NCBI GenBank assembly: GCA_030295235.1 | Contig: AP026136.1 | Span: forward strand, 372,001-436,000 | Length of the DNA stretch: 64,000 nt | Direction: 5' to 3' | DNA from: Fistulifera solaris | Taxonomy: Eukaryota > Bacillariophyta > Bacillariophyceae > Naviculales > Stauroneidaceae | Shown here: one piece after another, positions 33,930 to 43,633 of the stretch | Position numbering within the stretch: position 1 is the stretch's first letter | Layout of the letters: each line of letters begins with the position of its first letter | Notes under the pieces: generated by a model | Databases searched by the model: none | What the model was told of the DNA's origin: nothing | The model's input: only the letters and a program-made list of their open reading frames with translations | Translations under genes and position numbers: made by a program

Positions 33930-35671
33930 AAAAGGTAGTGATATGATATTCGCATAGAGCAATTTCCCCGGCCAGCGCCTATGGAAACATTGCGAAAGCG
34001 AAAATTAGATGGGCTAGTGTAGCCCATCGTGATGACTCACGATGATGACTCACGAGACCACTAGTGCAAAAATAAATCTGGAACTTCCTAGATTTAGAGA
34101 ATTTGGTGTATGTCATTAGGTCTTATTTGGTTTTGATGAGATCGAAGCGCTAATTGGCTGCTGGCAGACCAACGGCGATTGCACAATATCCGTTTGAACC
34201 TTAAGCACAGTATTTGGGTAAAATCGTCGGTAGAAGCAGGTCCACGTAATCTAGGGGACAACTTTGTTTGCGTTGGTTGAGTTTATGAGAGACAACATGT
34301 GTGCCGGATGCGCAGTAGTCTAAAGTGTCGTTTCGTTTTGTTCCGTTTCCGTGAATTTTCCGGTAGCGATAAGACAAAGTCACTGTAGTAATAACCTGGT
34401 GAGACACATTCGTTGGACTGAAAGAGAAAAACAAAATGAAAGAAAGACGATGAAGAAAGCGACCATAAATAATAATGTCGATGATAGTGGTCGACTTCGA
34501 TGACAGACTTTTACAATCTAGCTTGCGTTGTAAATACTGACAGCGGACGGCTCGTACTAATTCATGAATGATCACTTCAAATACACGGCGGTAACGATGA
34601 TTCGATCGACAAAAGAAAAATGTTTTCCGGAAACGGCAAGAAACGCCGATCCTTGAAAACGGAAGGAAACGGCTGAAAACGACACGATTCGATTCATTTT
34701 TCGAATGAGCTTGATGCCCTCATTTTCTCTTTCTCACAAATTTCAAAGGACACTAACAAGGATGTTCCCTTCCTCCTTCTACCGTGTCCGACTCTCCTTG
34801 CCCAAGTATCTCGCTCACGGTGCACGTGTCGTTCCCGATAATAACTTGCTGGAATACGAGCTGGAAAATGTTCAAGTCGAAATTCCTTTGGAAATCAATG
34901 TTGAAGAAATAATGAATCGCCTTCTGCAGAGTTCCTCTCGCGTCGATCGCTGAAGAACAGTCGTTTGGGGCGCCCGTAGCATCCAAACGATGATCGCAAG
35001 CAAAAGTGATGCATTGCTGCAGAAATTTACACCCTCGGAGTATAATATAACTCACAACGGGATCATTTACACTTGAAAGTTTACAGAGCTACTAGACACG
35101 CTCTAATTTTTCACGACGCTTCTAGTTCCTTGAAACATTCATAATAAGTACATGCTGCTTCATTTGTCGCAAGGCTTGATAATGGTTGTGCATCTTGCTT
35201 GCAATAAATCTAACTTAAATCTCGCGTGCATCATAGTTTAATCGCGACCTTTTATCGTTATTGTCGGCGCCTTAGCTTTCAAACGAACGCACTACTTTTT
35301 TTGTCTAGAGGGTCTGGTTTTGACAATAGATTTTACAGTGAAAAGAAAGAAAAGCTATCTCTTAATTTGTACGTTGGTAAAGGGCGAGACCCCCGATCGC
35401 CGAAGCGACCATGGTAAATCTCATCGTCGCCTTTTAGAATGTTTATTTGTCTTGCTTCTTACCATTGGTGAATGCATCATACATCATGTTTGAATCGTGA
35501 AAGAAGTTGCGCAAGGATGATTTGGTGGCAAAAAACAGAAACGTTTTTTTATAGTGCTGGAAACGCGAGTTTTGGAAACGGCGGCTGAACGATGAAAACG
35601 CCAAGAATGAAAATGGTTCACCTCGAGAGCTCAATTTCATCTCACAATTTTTGACAAGCATTAAAAACAAC
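33930..35671. other. Long gene-poor interval (1.7 kb)
   Basis: Contains a short direct repeat of GATGACTCACGA near 34029-34054, a weak 124-codon minus frame at 34201-34575 (its last ~70 codons follow a possible splice acceptor at 34421), and one 82-codon plus frame listed separately. No transposon or RNA gene seen. Confidence 0.4.
34705..34953 (+). CDS. Small hypothetical protein, weakly supported
   Basis: 82 codons from ATG 34705. Two further ATGs follow closely. The start FSLSHKFQRTLTRMF is basic and could be a mitochondrial presequence; the remainder has the regular pattern NNLLEYELENVQVEIPLEINVEEIM. No family recognised. Supported only by an open frame with plausible composition. Confidence 0.3.
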   Translation: MSLMPSFSLSHKFQRTLTRMFPSSFYRVRLSLPKYLAHGARVVPDNNLLEYELENVQVEIPLEINVEEIMNRLLQSSSRVDR

Positions 35672-37621
35672 ATGTCAACACCTAAACCTTTTGAACAGTT
35701 CACCTTGACACCTTGTCATCCTCTCCGATTGGCCGCATCAACTAACAGCGAGTCGTTGATCGGACTCTTACAACCCACTGATGCTTCCAGCTTTGCATGC
35801 GACGAGAGCACTGGAATCCAGCTCAACTCTCACCAGATCGCTACTCTCCATAGCTCGAAAACCCTCGACGCTCTTCGCGAACATCTGTTAGCCCGCCAGA
35901 ATGAGTGGTCATTGTCCACATGGGTCACTGTGCAACTCCCTCCTGGTGATGAAATTCCCATGCTTCAGCCCATTTTGACATTCGGGTCAGGCAGCGTGTC
36001 TCGTCTTCTTCAGTCGGACGCTGGATGTGGAGGATACTACATGATGGTGGCTCAGTTTGGGGCGCATCTTGTCTTTGCCTTTAACGATTATTCCACACAC
36101 TCGTGCCGTATGATTCGCATGGGTCAGTACGACTTGCAACACAATGTGCCCGTTTCTTTGACCGTCTCGACAAGTGGATCAATGACAAACTTGTTCATTC
36201 AAGGAAAGCTTGTTATGGAGAATGTTCCATTTGCGGCAGATTTAACTCGCCTTCCCTCAAATCAATCATTGCAGCTGTTCCCCCGAGTGGATACGGCTGA
36301 CGCCACGTCTCAACCATTTCAAGGTTCAATCATGCAAGTTTCTCTCTTTGATGAGTCTCTGACTTCCAAGCAAGTGCAAGGAATCTTTGAAGAAGGTATT
36401 GGAGACGCAGCAGTGGTGCCCCTGTATCTGGAAGTGCATCCCTCAGACGCCGTAATGATTGAACAAGATGCCCCAATCAGCGAGCCTACCTTGATCTGGG
36501 TGGGAGGAACCAACACTTCGACTGCAACATTACCGCTTTTTATTAATATTCAAAGCGTTCCGACAAAGGGAGAACTTTACAGCGGTGGAGCAAAGCTTTT
36601 GGCAGATGTGAATAGCCTTCCTATTCCCGTGAATACAAGGGGTCTTTGGGTTGAGTACCGTCGCCCATCGGAAACTTACTTTACCAAGCCATCCGTGAAT
36701 GCCTATGGAGAAAGCTTGGACTTACCTGAAGAGTCATTTCAGTACCGTGTGGTTGCCCAGTGGGAGCAGCAAGTATTGGCGGCTTCCAAACCTGTAACAC
36801 AAACAGTTGAGATCCAAAATGTGAACCACGCCCCAACCTGGACCAACATTAACGAAGCCATCATGACTATTGCCGACGGCATCCCGAGCTACAACTTCAG
36901 CTTCCCGTCGTTGATGGATGAAGCAGACCTTGATTTGAATCGAGTCCGAGTGGACATCTCCGTCCAGCAAGGCCACATTAGCCTTCAGAACGAATCGCTT
37001 CACTTGGCTGACTTCAACTTTTGCAACATGCGCAGTTTTTCTGCATGGCAGTGCACTAAAGATGGAATGAACAGGAAGCGCATTTCATTTGTGGCAGTTC
37101 CAAGTGACATTTCAACCATCATAGCTGGTCTGTCTTACGAGGGATTCGTTCCAGGGAACGAGGACACGTTAGTGATGGACGTCTACGATGGAGTTGGTGA
37201 CCAGTGCTTGGATGGGCATGAACATGATATTTGGAGAAACAAGTGGAGCCAAGAAAGTTCATATAAATTCTCAACTGTTTTCCGAGGGTGCTACCACGTT
37301 CAAACGAAAATCACAATACCGTCAACCAATCTTTCTGGTGGAAACCGATCTGGCGGCTCCAGCTGGCTGTCCTACATGAATCTTGACTTCAAAAACTTTG
37401 GATCAGCGGATATTGTTTTCTGGATTGTTTTCCTGGCGGTCTGCTATTGCCTGTTCAATTGCATGCGAGACTGCTGCCCTAACTGCCTGGCTCGTGGTGC
37501 CCGTATTGACCCTGATAACCACGGGAGTCAAGAACAAAGACGAGATTCTGACCAGGCTATTGAAGACGAAATTAAACAGGAGGATTCTTTGCATCAGAAA
37601 AGTGCAGAAGAGCTTGTCTAG
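35672..37621 (+). CDS. Large single-pass membrane protein with LamG/ConA-like domain
   Basis: 649 aa, intact, ATG at 35672. Residues ~80-255 look like a concanavalin/LamG fold (WSLSTWVTVQLPPGDEIP, FQGSIMQVSLFDESLTSKQV), as used in cell-surface binding. Residues ~260-400 and ~400-560 resemble cadherin-like beta-sandwich repeats (VEIQNVNHAPTWTN; SFPSLMDEADLDLNRVRVD). Near the end is one hydrophobic helix, ADIVFWIVFLAVCYCLF, with Cys-rich NCMRDCCPNC just after and a charged tail. The layout is that of a surface adhesion or sensing protein. No N-terminal signal peptide is visible, so either a start exon is missed or another route is used. I do not recognise a named family. Confidence 0.7.
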   Translation: MSTPKPFEQFTLTPCHPLRLAASTNSESLIGLLQPTDASSFACDESTGIQLNSHQIATLHSSKTLDALREHLLARQNEWSLSTWVTVQLPPGDEIPMLQPILTFGSGSVSRLLQSDAGCGGYYMMVAQFGAHLVFAFNDYSTHSCRMIRMGQYDLQHNVPVSLTVSTSGSMTNLFIQGKLVMENVPFAADLTRLPSNQSLQLFPRVDTADATSQPFQGSIMQVSLFDESLTSKQVQGIFEEGIGDAAVVPLYLEVHPSDAVMIEQDAPISEPTLIWVGGTNTSTATLPLFINIQSVPTKGELYSGGAKLLADVNSLPIPVNTRGLWVEYRRPSETYFTKPSVNAYGESLDLPEESFQYRVVAQWEQQVLAASKPVTQTVEIQNVNHAPTWTNINEAIMTIADGIPSYNFSFPSLMDEADLDLNRVRVDISVQQGHISLQNESLHLADFNFCNMRSFSAWQCTKDGMNRKRISFVAVPSDISTIIAGLSYEGFVPGNEDTLVMDVYDGVGDQCLDGHEHDIWRNKWSQESSYKFSTVFRGCYHVQTKITIPSTNLSGGNRSGGSSWLSYMNLDFKNFGSADIVFWIVFLAVCYCLFNCMRDCCPNCLARGARIDPDNHGSQEQRRDSDQAIEDEIKQEDSLHQKSAEELV

Positions 37622-38028
37622 AGATGAGTGCACTTCATAGACAAAATACAAAACAAAAAAATGCGATCAAAAATAGTCCATGTTGATCAATATAATAAAA
37701 AACAGAAAAATTTAATGTTTGCTGGTGTGCATAGTATAGGTTCTATCTAGTTTTAATCTTTGAATGGACACATAGCTTGGTCTAAAATAACTAGAAGATA
37801 CCCTGGTACGGAGTATGCTTTTGAGTTGGCAAGCGGGACATGACAAACGTGACTGAAGCGCGAGCGCGTTCAACCATCAAAAACATTCCGTATTATTCCG
37901 TACACACGCGCAAGAACGAAAAAAGACGAAGAATGAAAAAAAAAACAATGCTGATGTCATTAATATATGTCATCGTATGGAAAAGCACACAATAAGGAAA
38001 CGAAGGAGTCATTAAACGTAGATTAAAA
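37622..38028. other. Intergenic
   Basis: 407 bp, AT-rich with A runs near 37939. Nothing recognised. Confidence 0.35.
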
Positions 38029-38718
38029 ATGAGTTTTCCTCCAGAAGATGCGGAAAATGAATGGGATTATATCAATGGCGAAACAAGGCCTCTCCTAAGC
38101 AACAAACGAAAAGTGGCCGTGGGAGGAGACGATGCTGATGCGGCCAATGAAAACCGTGCTGCCAAAATAAGTCTTTGGGATCATTACTGTGAATTACTTG
38201 AGACTCGTCCACTCCTTGTGAAGAGCGTTACCGCTCTCTTAATCGTCGGTAGTGGTGATCTTTGCGCGCAAGGAGTGGAGCATCTCCGGGGAACGAACAA
38301 TGGTGCGAGCGTAGATTGGCTTCGGGTCGCTCGATTTGGTGCAATTGGCTTCTTCGGAGCTCCCTGGAGTCATTACTACTTTTCATTCCTGGATCATTAC
38401 TTGCCTCCGACAGAAAAGCCGTTTACACGAAGAACTTTTGTCAAGGTTTTGATTGATCAATTCATTCAAGCTCCAATTCTCCTCTTGTTGATGATCAGCG
38501 GTCTCAGCTTACTGCAATTAAATGGAATTGGGGGAGTAAAGAAATCAGTTCGAGAGACATTCTGGACCAGCTTAGTTGCAAATTGGAAATTTTGGATCAC
38601 AGCCTCCTTCATTAACTTGGCGTTTGTGAGGCCAGAATTTCGTGTATTGTTTTTGAACTGTGGGTTCTTGATTTGGATAATAATCTTATCCATCATTTTG
38701 AATAGTGAATCCACCTAA
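38029..38718 (+). CDS. Mpv17/PMP22 family membrane protein (copy 2)
   Basis: 229 aa, intact, no intron. LWDHYCELLETRPLLVKSVT, GSGDLCAQG, RVARFGAIGFFGAPWSHYYF, PPTEKPFTRRTFVKVLIDQ and VRPEFRVLFLN carry the whole family pattern. The N-terminus (~45 residues, DYINGETRPLLSNKRK) is acidic and hydrophilic with a dileucine-like ETRPLL, often seen on vacuolar or endosomal proteins, so its location probably differs from copy 1. Confidence 0.9.
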   Translation: MSFPPEDAENEWDYINGETRPLLSNKRKVAVGGDDADAANENRAAKISLWDHYCELLETRPLLVKSVTALLIVGSGDLCAQGVEHLRGTNNGASVDWLRVARFGAIGFFGAPWSHYYFSFLDHYLPPTEKPFTRRTFVKVLIDQFIQAPILLLLMISGLSLLQLNGIGGVKKSVRETFWTSLVANWKFWITASFINLAFVRPEFRVLFLNCGFLIWIIILSIILNSEST

Positions 38719-39299
38719 ATGGTCTTCGAGAATCAAAATTAACACCAAGTAACTAGAACAGAATTTGCCTTAATACTTCGTGATGAAGCATTCTAAATCC
38801 TTAATTGCGATAATGTTGTCTGTGCAACAGATGATGATCAGCAACAATTGCCTTTGAGTTCAACTCTCCGTTAAACTGATTGAAGAATGTCCTAGGTTAT
38901 AGACGTATTTGTCTGATTGGTTCTAATGTGCTGGAGCTGGAGGTCGGCCCTCGCGGTTAGTTTTTTCGAACAGCTCAGCGTATGACCTACAACAAGAATC
39001 AGGATATTTCCAAGAATATTTTATTCGAGTGCGACGACGATAAATACATAGTCACACCCGTTCACCCAAATAATAATAGGCCCAATTTCTCGATGTTCTT
39101 TGTAGGCCCTACTTTTCCACCTGAATAGCCCCCCGATCGAAATCTTCCAATAAATCTCGTTGACTCGAAAGTTCGAGTTCGTGGAAAAATAATAGCCGAG
39201 CCGTCTCCTGGAAGTGTTCTCATGTTTCATGTATCATTGTTTCTCTTTGTTTTGTCGACGAGCTTACAAATTTCGAACAGAAACAAATTAGCTTTCAGC
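38719..39299. other. Intergenic upstream of aldolase
   Basis: 581 bp. The aldolase frame is open upstream to an ATG at 39222, which would add 26 mostly hydrophobic residues. Otherwise nothing recognised. Confidence 0.4.
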
Positions 39300-40284
39300 A
39301 TGTCTTTCGAAGCTATGATGGAACGCGCGAAAAGCGCCGATGGCTTTCTCGCTGCACTCGACCAAAGCGGTGGAAGCACTCCGAAAGCCTTGAAACAATA
39401 CGGCGTCCCCGATGATGTAAGTTGAGACTCGTCTTATAATTCAAAAATACCGCTCGTCTCGTTTTACTGTGCTCATTGTAATTTCTTTGTATCTTATCTA
39501 TCAGGCGTATGTCAGTGGGGAGGAGTCGATGTACGAAATGGTGCACGCCATGCGTAGCCGTATCATCACGGCGAAGCCCTTTACGGGAGAAAAAGGTCCT
39601 CGGGGCAATTCTGTTTGAAAACACAATGGATCGCGAAATCGAAGGCATCCCTACCGGGCAATACCTCTGGGAGAAGAAAAATATCATTCCTTTCGTCAAA
39701 ATCGATAAGGGTCTAGCAGATGAGGAAAATGGCGTGCAGTTGATGAAGCCCATTCCAGGTCTGGAAGACCTACTCAAACGCGCCAAGTCGAAAGGATTCT
39801 TCGGCACTAAGATGAGATCAGTAATCAACAGCGCCAACGAAGAGGGAATCAAGGCTATTGTGGACCAACAGTTCGCTGTCGGAAAGCAAATCATTTCCTT
39901 CGGCTTGGTGCCCATCATTGAGCCCGAAGTCAACATCAAGGCCGACGATAACGAACTATGTGAAGACATCCTCAAAGCTTGTATCATGGAACAACTCGAC
40001 CAGCTCGGAGATGACGAAAAGGTGATGCTCAAGCTCACGCTCCCGACAAATGTCAATCATTACAAAGACTGTATTGACCATCCCAAAGTAGTTCGTGTTG
40101 TAGCGTTATCCGGAGGGTATAGTCGTGATGAAGCAAATGAGATCCTGGCAAAGCAAAAGGAATGATCGCTAGTTTCTCGCGTGCTTTAGCGGAGGGATTG
40201 GTGTACGGCTCGAGCGATGAAGAGTACGAAAGTGTACTGACCAAATCAATCGATGCTATTTACGAAGCCTCCAAGTCCGGGTAA
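39300..40284 (+). CDS. Class I fructose-bisphosphate aldolase, bacterial (Fda) type
   Basis: 298 aa after repair; exons 39300-39416 and 39505-40284, intron 88 nt, join [15 protein letters not shown]. It splits or condenses fructose-1,6-bisphosphate. [72 protein letters not shown] (Schiff-base Lys) and [15 protein letters not shown] match bacterial Fda enzymes along the full length, not the plant/animal class I type. Diatoms have several aldolases in cytosol and plastid. ATG 39300 aligns with bacterial starts; an upstream ATG at 39222 ([12 protein letters not shown]) would add a possible signal peptide, so location is open. Breaks: extra A in 39590-39594; missing A in 40155-40158, after which [13 protein letters not shown] is restored. 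Confidence 0.92.
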
Positions 40285-40342
40285 AAGCACCCTTGTTACC
40301 CACATAAGTCAGCCTGATAGACTTATTTAGAAATCGTTGCAT

Positions 40343-41523
40343 TTATCTTTTCCATTCTTCAAGATACTTGGCTACCAAATGTACTTGCAGGTCATCACTG
40401 AAGGCCTCTTCATTCAGCTCTCGATACCCTGATATTTTCGCAGGTACACCGCTGACAACAGCAAGTGGAGGGACTGGCTTAGTAACAATCGACTTAGCCG
40501 TTACAATGGCACCATCACCCACGGGAATGTTTCCTAGAATGGTGCCCCCGTCTTGAATAATGACTCCGTTCCCGATTTTGGGATGCCGATCCCCCTCTCC
40601 TTTCCTGTTCCGCCTAACGTCACACCTTCTGCTAGAGATGTATCATTTCCCACCATGGCAGTTTCTCCAATCACGACCCCGGCACCGGTACGTAGATAGA
40701 TCGAGCTTCCCATGATGCATGCGGGATGAATATCGGCGGAATAGATCCGACTAACCTTCGATTGCATGTAGTAGGCTAGAGCTGTGCGTCCGGCTCGCCA
40801 CAGTCGAGAACCGAGGCGGTAGCAAACCAATGCTTGGAAGCCATTGTGGAATAAGATTGCGAGCATGGCACTTTCTACCGAGGGACTCCGTGTAGCGACA
40901 GCTTCCAAATCCAGCCGAATACAAGCCTCGTCCACGGCAGATAAATTTTCCAAGAAAAGGTTTTTGATAGCCGGAGCGGGAATCAATTCGGTTTCGATAC
41001 GATGCGATATTATTGTGCAAATAGCTTCCAGAAGCGACGTTTGCGATAATACTCCTTGATAGATTTGTGGGCCGGCTTCGGGTTCTACTTCCAAAACCGC
41101 CCTTGCTTCCATTTTGACTTGCTCCCAAAATGGATCGTATTTGTCATTCATCTCCGACTGCTTACGAGAATAATCTAAAAACTCCTCCCATTCATGATCG
41201 GAAGAGAAGATGACTTGCGATCGATAAGGATTCAAAGTCCTACTATTGCGGATGGAAGAATTCACGTACGAAGGCGACTTAGACACGCTTTCGTGATCAT
41301 CATATGTTGTAATTTCGATGTCCTCTTTATAGATAGGAAGCGATGAATTGAATGACCTAGGAGACGACCCAGAGATAAGGGATGAAAAGAGCTCCATTCG
41401 TCTCAGTTTAACGTTCCGATGACATTGAGAAGCAGAAATCGGTTGCCGGAGTAACAACGAATAGGAACGGGCTATTGTTAGCAACACGATTGTAAGAATC
41501 GCTTTTTGCAAATGCGTTTTCAT
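40343..41523 (-). CDS. Serine O-acetyltransferase-like protein with altered active site
   Basis: 393 aa after repair. The left-handed beta-helix of CysE is clear: KVSRIYSADIHPACIMG, VVIGETAMVGND, LAEGVTLGGTGKERGDRHP, IPVGDGAIVTAKSIV and VPPLAVVSGVPAKISG. The N-terminal helical domain (WEQVKMEARAVLEVEPEAG; LEAICTIISHRIETELI) is also of the CysE type. CysE makes O-acetylserine for cysteine. The catalytic LDHATG motif reads LRTGAG here, so the Asp-His pair is absent. The N-terminus (AILTIVLLTIARSYSLLL) looks like a signal peptide, with a ~75-residue linker. One G is missing in the run at 40591-40595. It is convergent with the aldolase gene (58 bp apart). Confidence 0.85.
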
Positions 41524-41963
41524 GAGCTCTCTTAGGAATAATTAGAATTCTTTTCTCCTTTAATTAAATATTTATGGTTACGATTGTTCAAATTTAGGAA
41601 AGCCACATAACTTTTTTTACGATCCGGTTGGGGACACACCTTTTCCTTCCGTTGACCGAGAGGATGCCTGAGAATCATTGAGTTACCGACTGTCACAGTA
41701 CACGAAACGCTCACACTGGCCATGGACTCTACTATACGTAGTAAAAGAGTCGTCCTCTCGGTCAACGGAAGAAAAAGGTGTGTCCCTAACCAGATCCATG
41801 TTCGCGTCTCGCAGCCGCAGTTCGCTGCAAATATTCTTATCCGACGAAGAGTACAGTCTCTAGGGTTAGGCTATCTATTGCTTTAAAGCCTTCATTTTTA
41901 TCACTTTCGGCTACAACTAAGACACGGTGATCTAAAAACTATTTGATCAATACTCATTCCTAT
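41524..41963. other. Intergenic with inverted repeat
   Basis: Between FBPase A 3' end and the start of the serine-acetyltransferase-like gene. Dominated by the inverted repeat at 41621-41796. Confidence 0.5.
41621..41796. repeat. Imperfect 43-bp terminal inverted repeats around ~88 bp (MITE-like hairpin)
   Basis: The left arm (41621-41664) and the reverse complement of the right arm (about 41753-41796) share GATCYGGTTRGGGACACACC, then TTTTYCTTCCGTTGACCGAG, then AGGA, with only three differing bases. The centre has no coding content. Size and layout fit a small non-autonomous element or a transcribed hairpin. I see no clear target-site duplication. Confidence 0.75.
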
Positions 41964-43178
41964 TTACTGAGCGGCAGCATAAGCGTCAATGACTTCCTGA
42001 ACGTCGTTTTTAGATCCCATAATGACGGGGACGCGTTGGTGAACCACTTCGGGGGAGATTTCCATGACACGTTCCTTACCCGTAGTCGAAAGCCCTCCTG
42101 CTTGCTCGACAATGAACGACATGGGGGCACCTTCATACAACAAACGCAGCTTTCCGTTGGGGTTCTTCTTGTCGCCAGGATATCCAAAGACACCACCGTA
42201 AAGAAGAGTTCGGTGAACATCACCGACCATGGATCCAATATAACGGCTGGAGAATTTCTTTCCGGATTTGCCTTTTCCAGCCTTCCATTTGGCAACCGTC
42301 TCTTGAAGAGGCGTATCCCAGTTGGGTGTGTTGGCCTCATTGAAAGAAATGATCGATGATTCCTCGGGGATCTTAATATCGGGATGACTCAACACAAATT
42401 CACCAAGATTCTCATCCAACGTGAATCCATAAGTTCCCGATCCCAGCGTCAGGACCAAGAAAGTCGACGAGGAGTACAGACAGTAAGCTGCCGCCACCAA
42501 GTTGGTGCCGGGCTGGAGAGTGTTCGCCAAGCACTGAGCTTCCTGCTCTGAGCAGTCTTCATCGACGCAGTTGGGGTCGATGGCACAGTTTTCGTCGTGT
42601 TCGTAGATTCCAATAATCGTTCCTGTAGGGATACCGGCATCCACATTGGAAGATCCGTCCAAAGGATCAAAGACCGCCACATAGCGTTCCCCTTCATCAA
42701 TCAGCACACCTTTGTTGGCACCACTCAGATCGACAGGAACGTCCTCTTCCTCCGAAGCCAAAACACCGAGACGGCCCGTGAAACGAAGAGCCCGCTTCAA
42801 AAGATCGTTTGTAATGACATCCAGCTTCTTCTGATCTTCTCCTTGCACATTAACTTCTCCCTGATAACCCAGAGTCTCACTGGAAGGAAGTTGCGATCGC
42901 TTGACGAGATTCGAAATGGCTTTGCACGCTGTCTCGATCGCCCCGAACAAGACCGTCAATTCCGTGATATCTGGGTTTAACATGGCAACTTCCGACATGA
43001 ATCGCTTCAACGTGACTCCGGTCGTCTCACATACTTCATCAAAGACGGGCGCTTTGGTCTTTTGCGGAGCCGACGCGACGTGCAAAGCGGTTGATGAACG
43101 GAACGGGCGGCTGACCGAAAAAGCCGACACCGTCGAAGTTGAGCTCACCAGAAGAACTGTTAAGAGATTCAATTTCAT
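41964..43178 (-). CDS. FBP: Plastid fructose-1,6-bisphosphatase (copy A)
   Basis: 404 aa, intact, no intron. Start chosen at ATG 43178, giving MKLNLLTVLLVSSTSTVSAF, a signal peptide with a VSAF cleavage site; the frame is open 45 bp further up. Active-site motifs: LGVLASEEEDVP, FDPLDGSSNVDAGIPTGTI, SRYIGSMVGDVHRTLLYGG, LRLLYEGAPMSFIVEQAGG. The enzyme removes the 1-phosphate from fructose bisphosphate in the Calvin cycle. The loop ENCAIDPNCVDEDCSEQEAQC corresponds in place to the redox loop of plant plastid FBPase. Arranged head to head with copy B. Confidence 0.95.
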   Translation of the reverse strand: MKLNLLTVLLVSSTSTVSAFSVSRPFRSSTALHVASAPQKTKAPVFDEVCETTGVTLKRFMSEVAMLNPDITELTVLFGAIETACKAISNLVKRSQLPSSETLGYQGEVNVQGEDQKKLDVITNDLLKRALRFTGRLGVLASEEEDVPVDLSGANKGVLIDEGERYVAVFDPLDGSSNVDAGIPTGTIIGIYEHDENCAIDPNCVDEDCSEQEAQCLANTLQPGTNLVAAAYCLYSSSTFLVLTLGSGTYGFTLDENLGEFVLSHPDIKIPEESSIISFNEANTPNWDTPLQETVAKWKAGKGKSGKKFSSRYIGSMVGDVHRTLLYGGVFGYPGDKKNPNGKLRLLYEGAPMSFIVEQAGGLSTTGKERVMEISPEVVHQRVPVIMGSKNDVQEVIDAYAAAQ

Positions 43179-43633
43179 ATTGATGAATACAGCAACAAAG
43201 GTTGGGTTATTGTTGATTGTCAATCAAAGCAGGGTGAAGATCTGCTTTTCTCGAATGCCTTCGTCGAAAATGGCGGACGTATTTGCCAAACATCGTGACG
43301 GACGTAAGTCAAAAGATGCTCCATGGCATCTGTTTTTTTATCGTTCAATGTGTACAAAAATGAAAAGACGGATGACTGACCGACGTTGTAAAATCCTTCA
43401 CTTTCTATGTGACAGTCAATGGCATCCGGTAATGGTTGGGGCAGAAGGACGAGAAAAAGGCTAGCGCCAAGTATATGTGGCGAGTGAATGTCGTCGACAG
43501 CTTTTCTCGGGTCGTTTGACGACGAACCTATTGAATCAATAAATAATTGCTTTTGTTGTGAAGTTCAAGTAGTTAACAAATTTCTAAAGAAGCCCGATCT
43601 CGTTTCCTTTCTGTTATCTCTATCCATTTCAGC
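43179..43633. promoter_or_regulatory. Shared upstream region of two plastid FBPases
   Basis: 455 bp between divergent FBPase starts; holds both promoters by position. Short frames within it are unlikely genes. No factor site named. Confidence 0.45.

Noticed and set aside
34201-34575. 124-codon minus-strand frame
   Set aside because: Possible splice acceptor inside it, but no partner exon, family or domain found.
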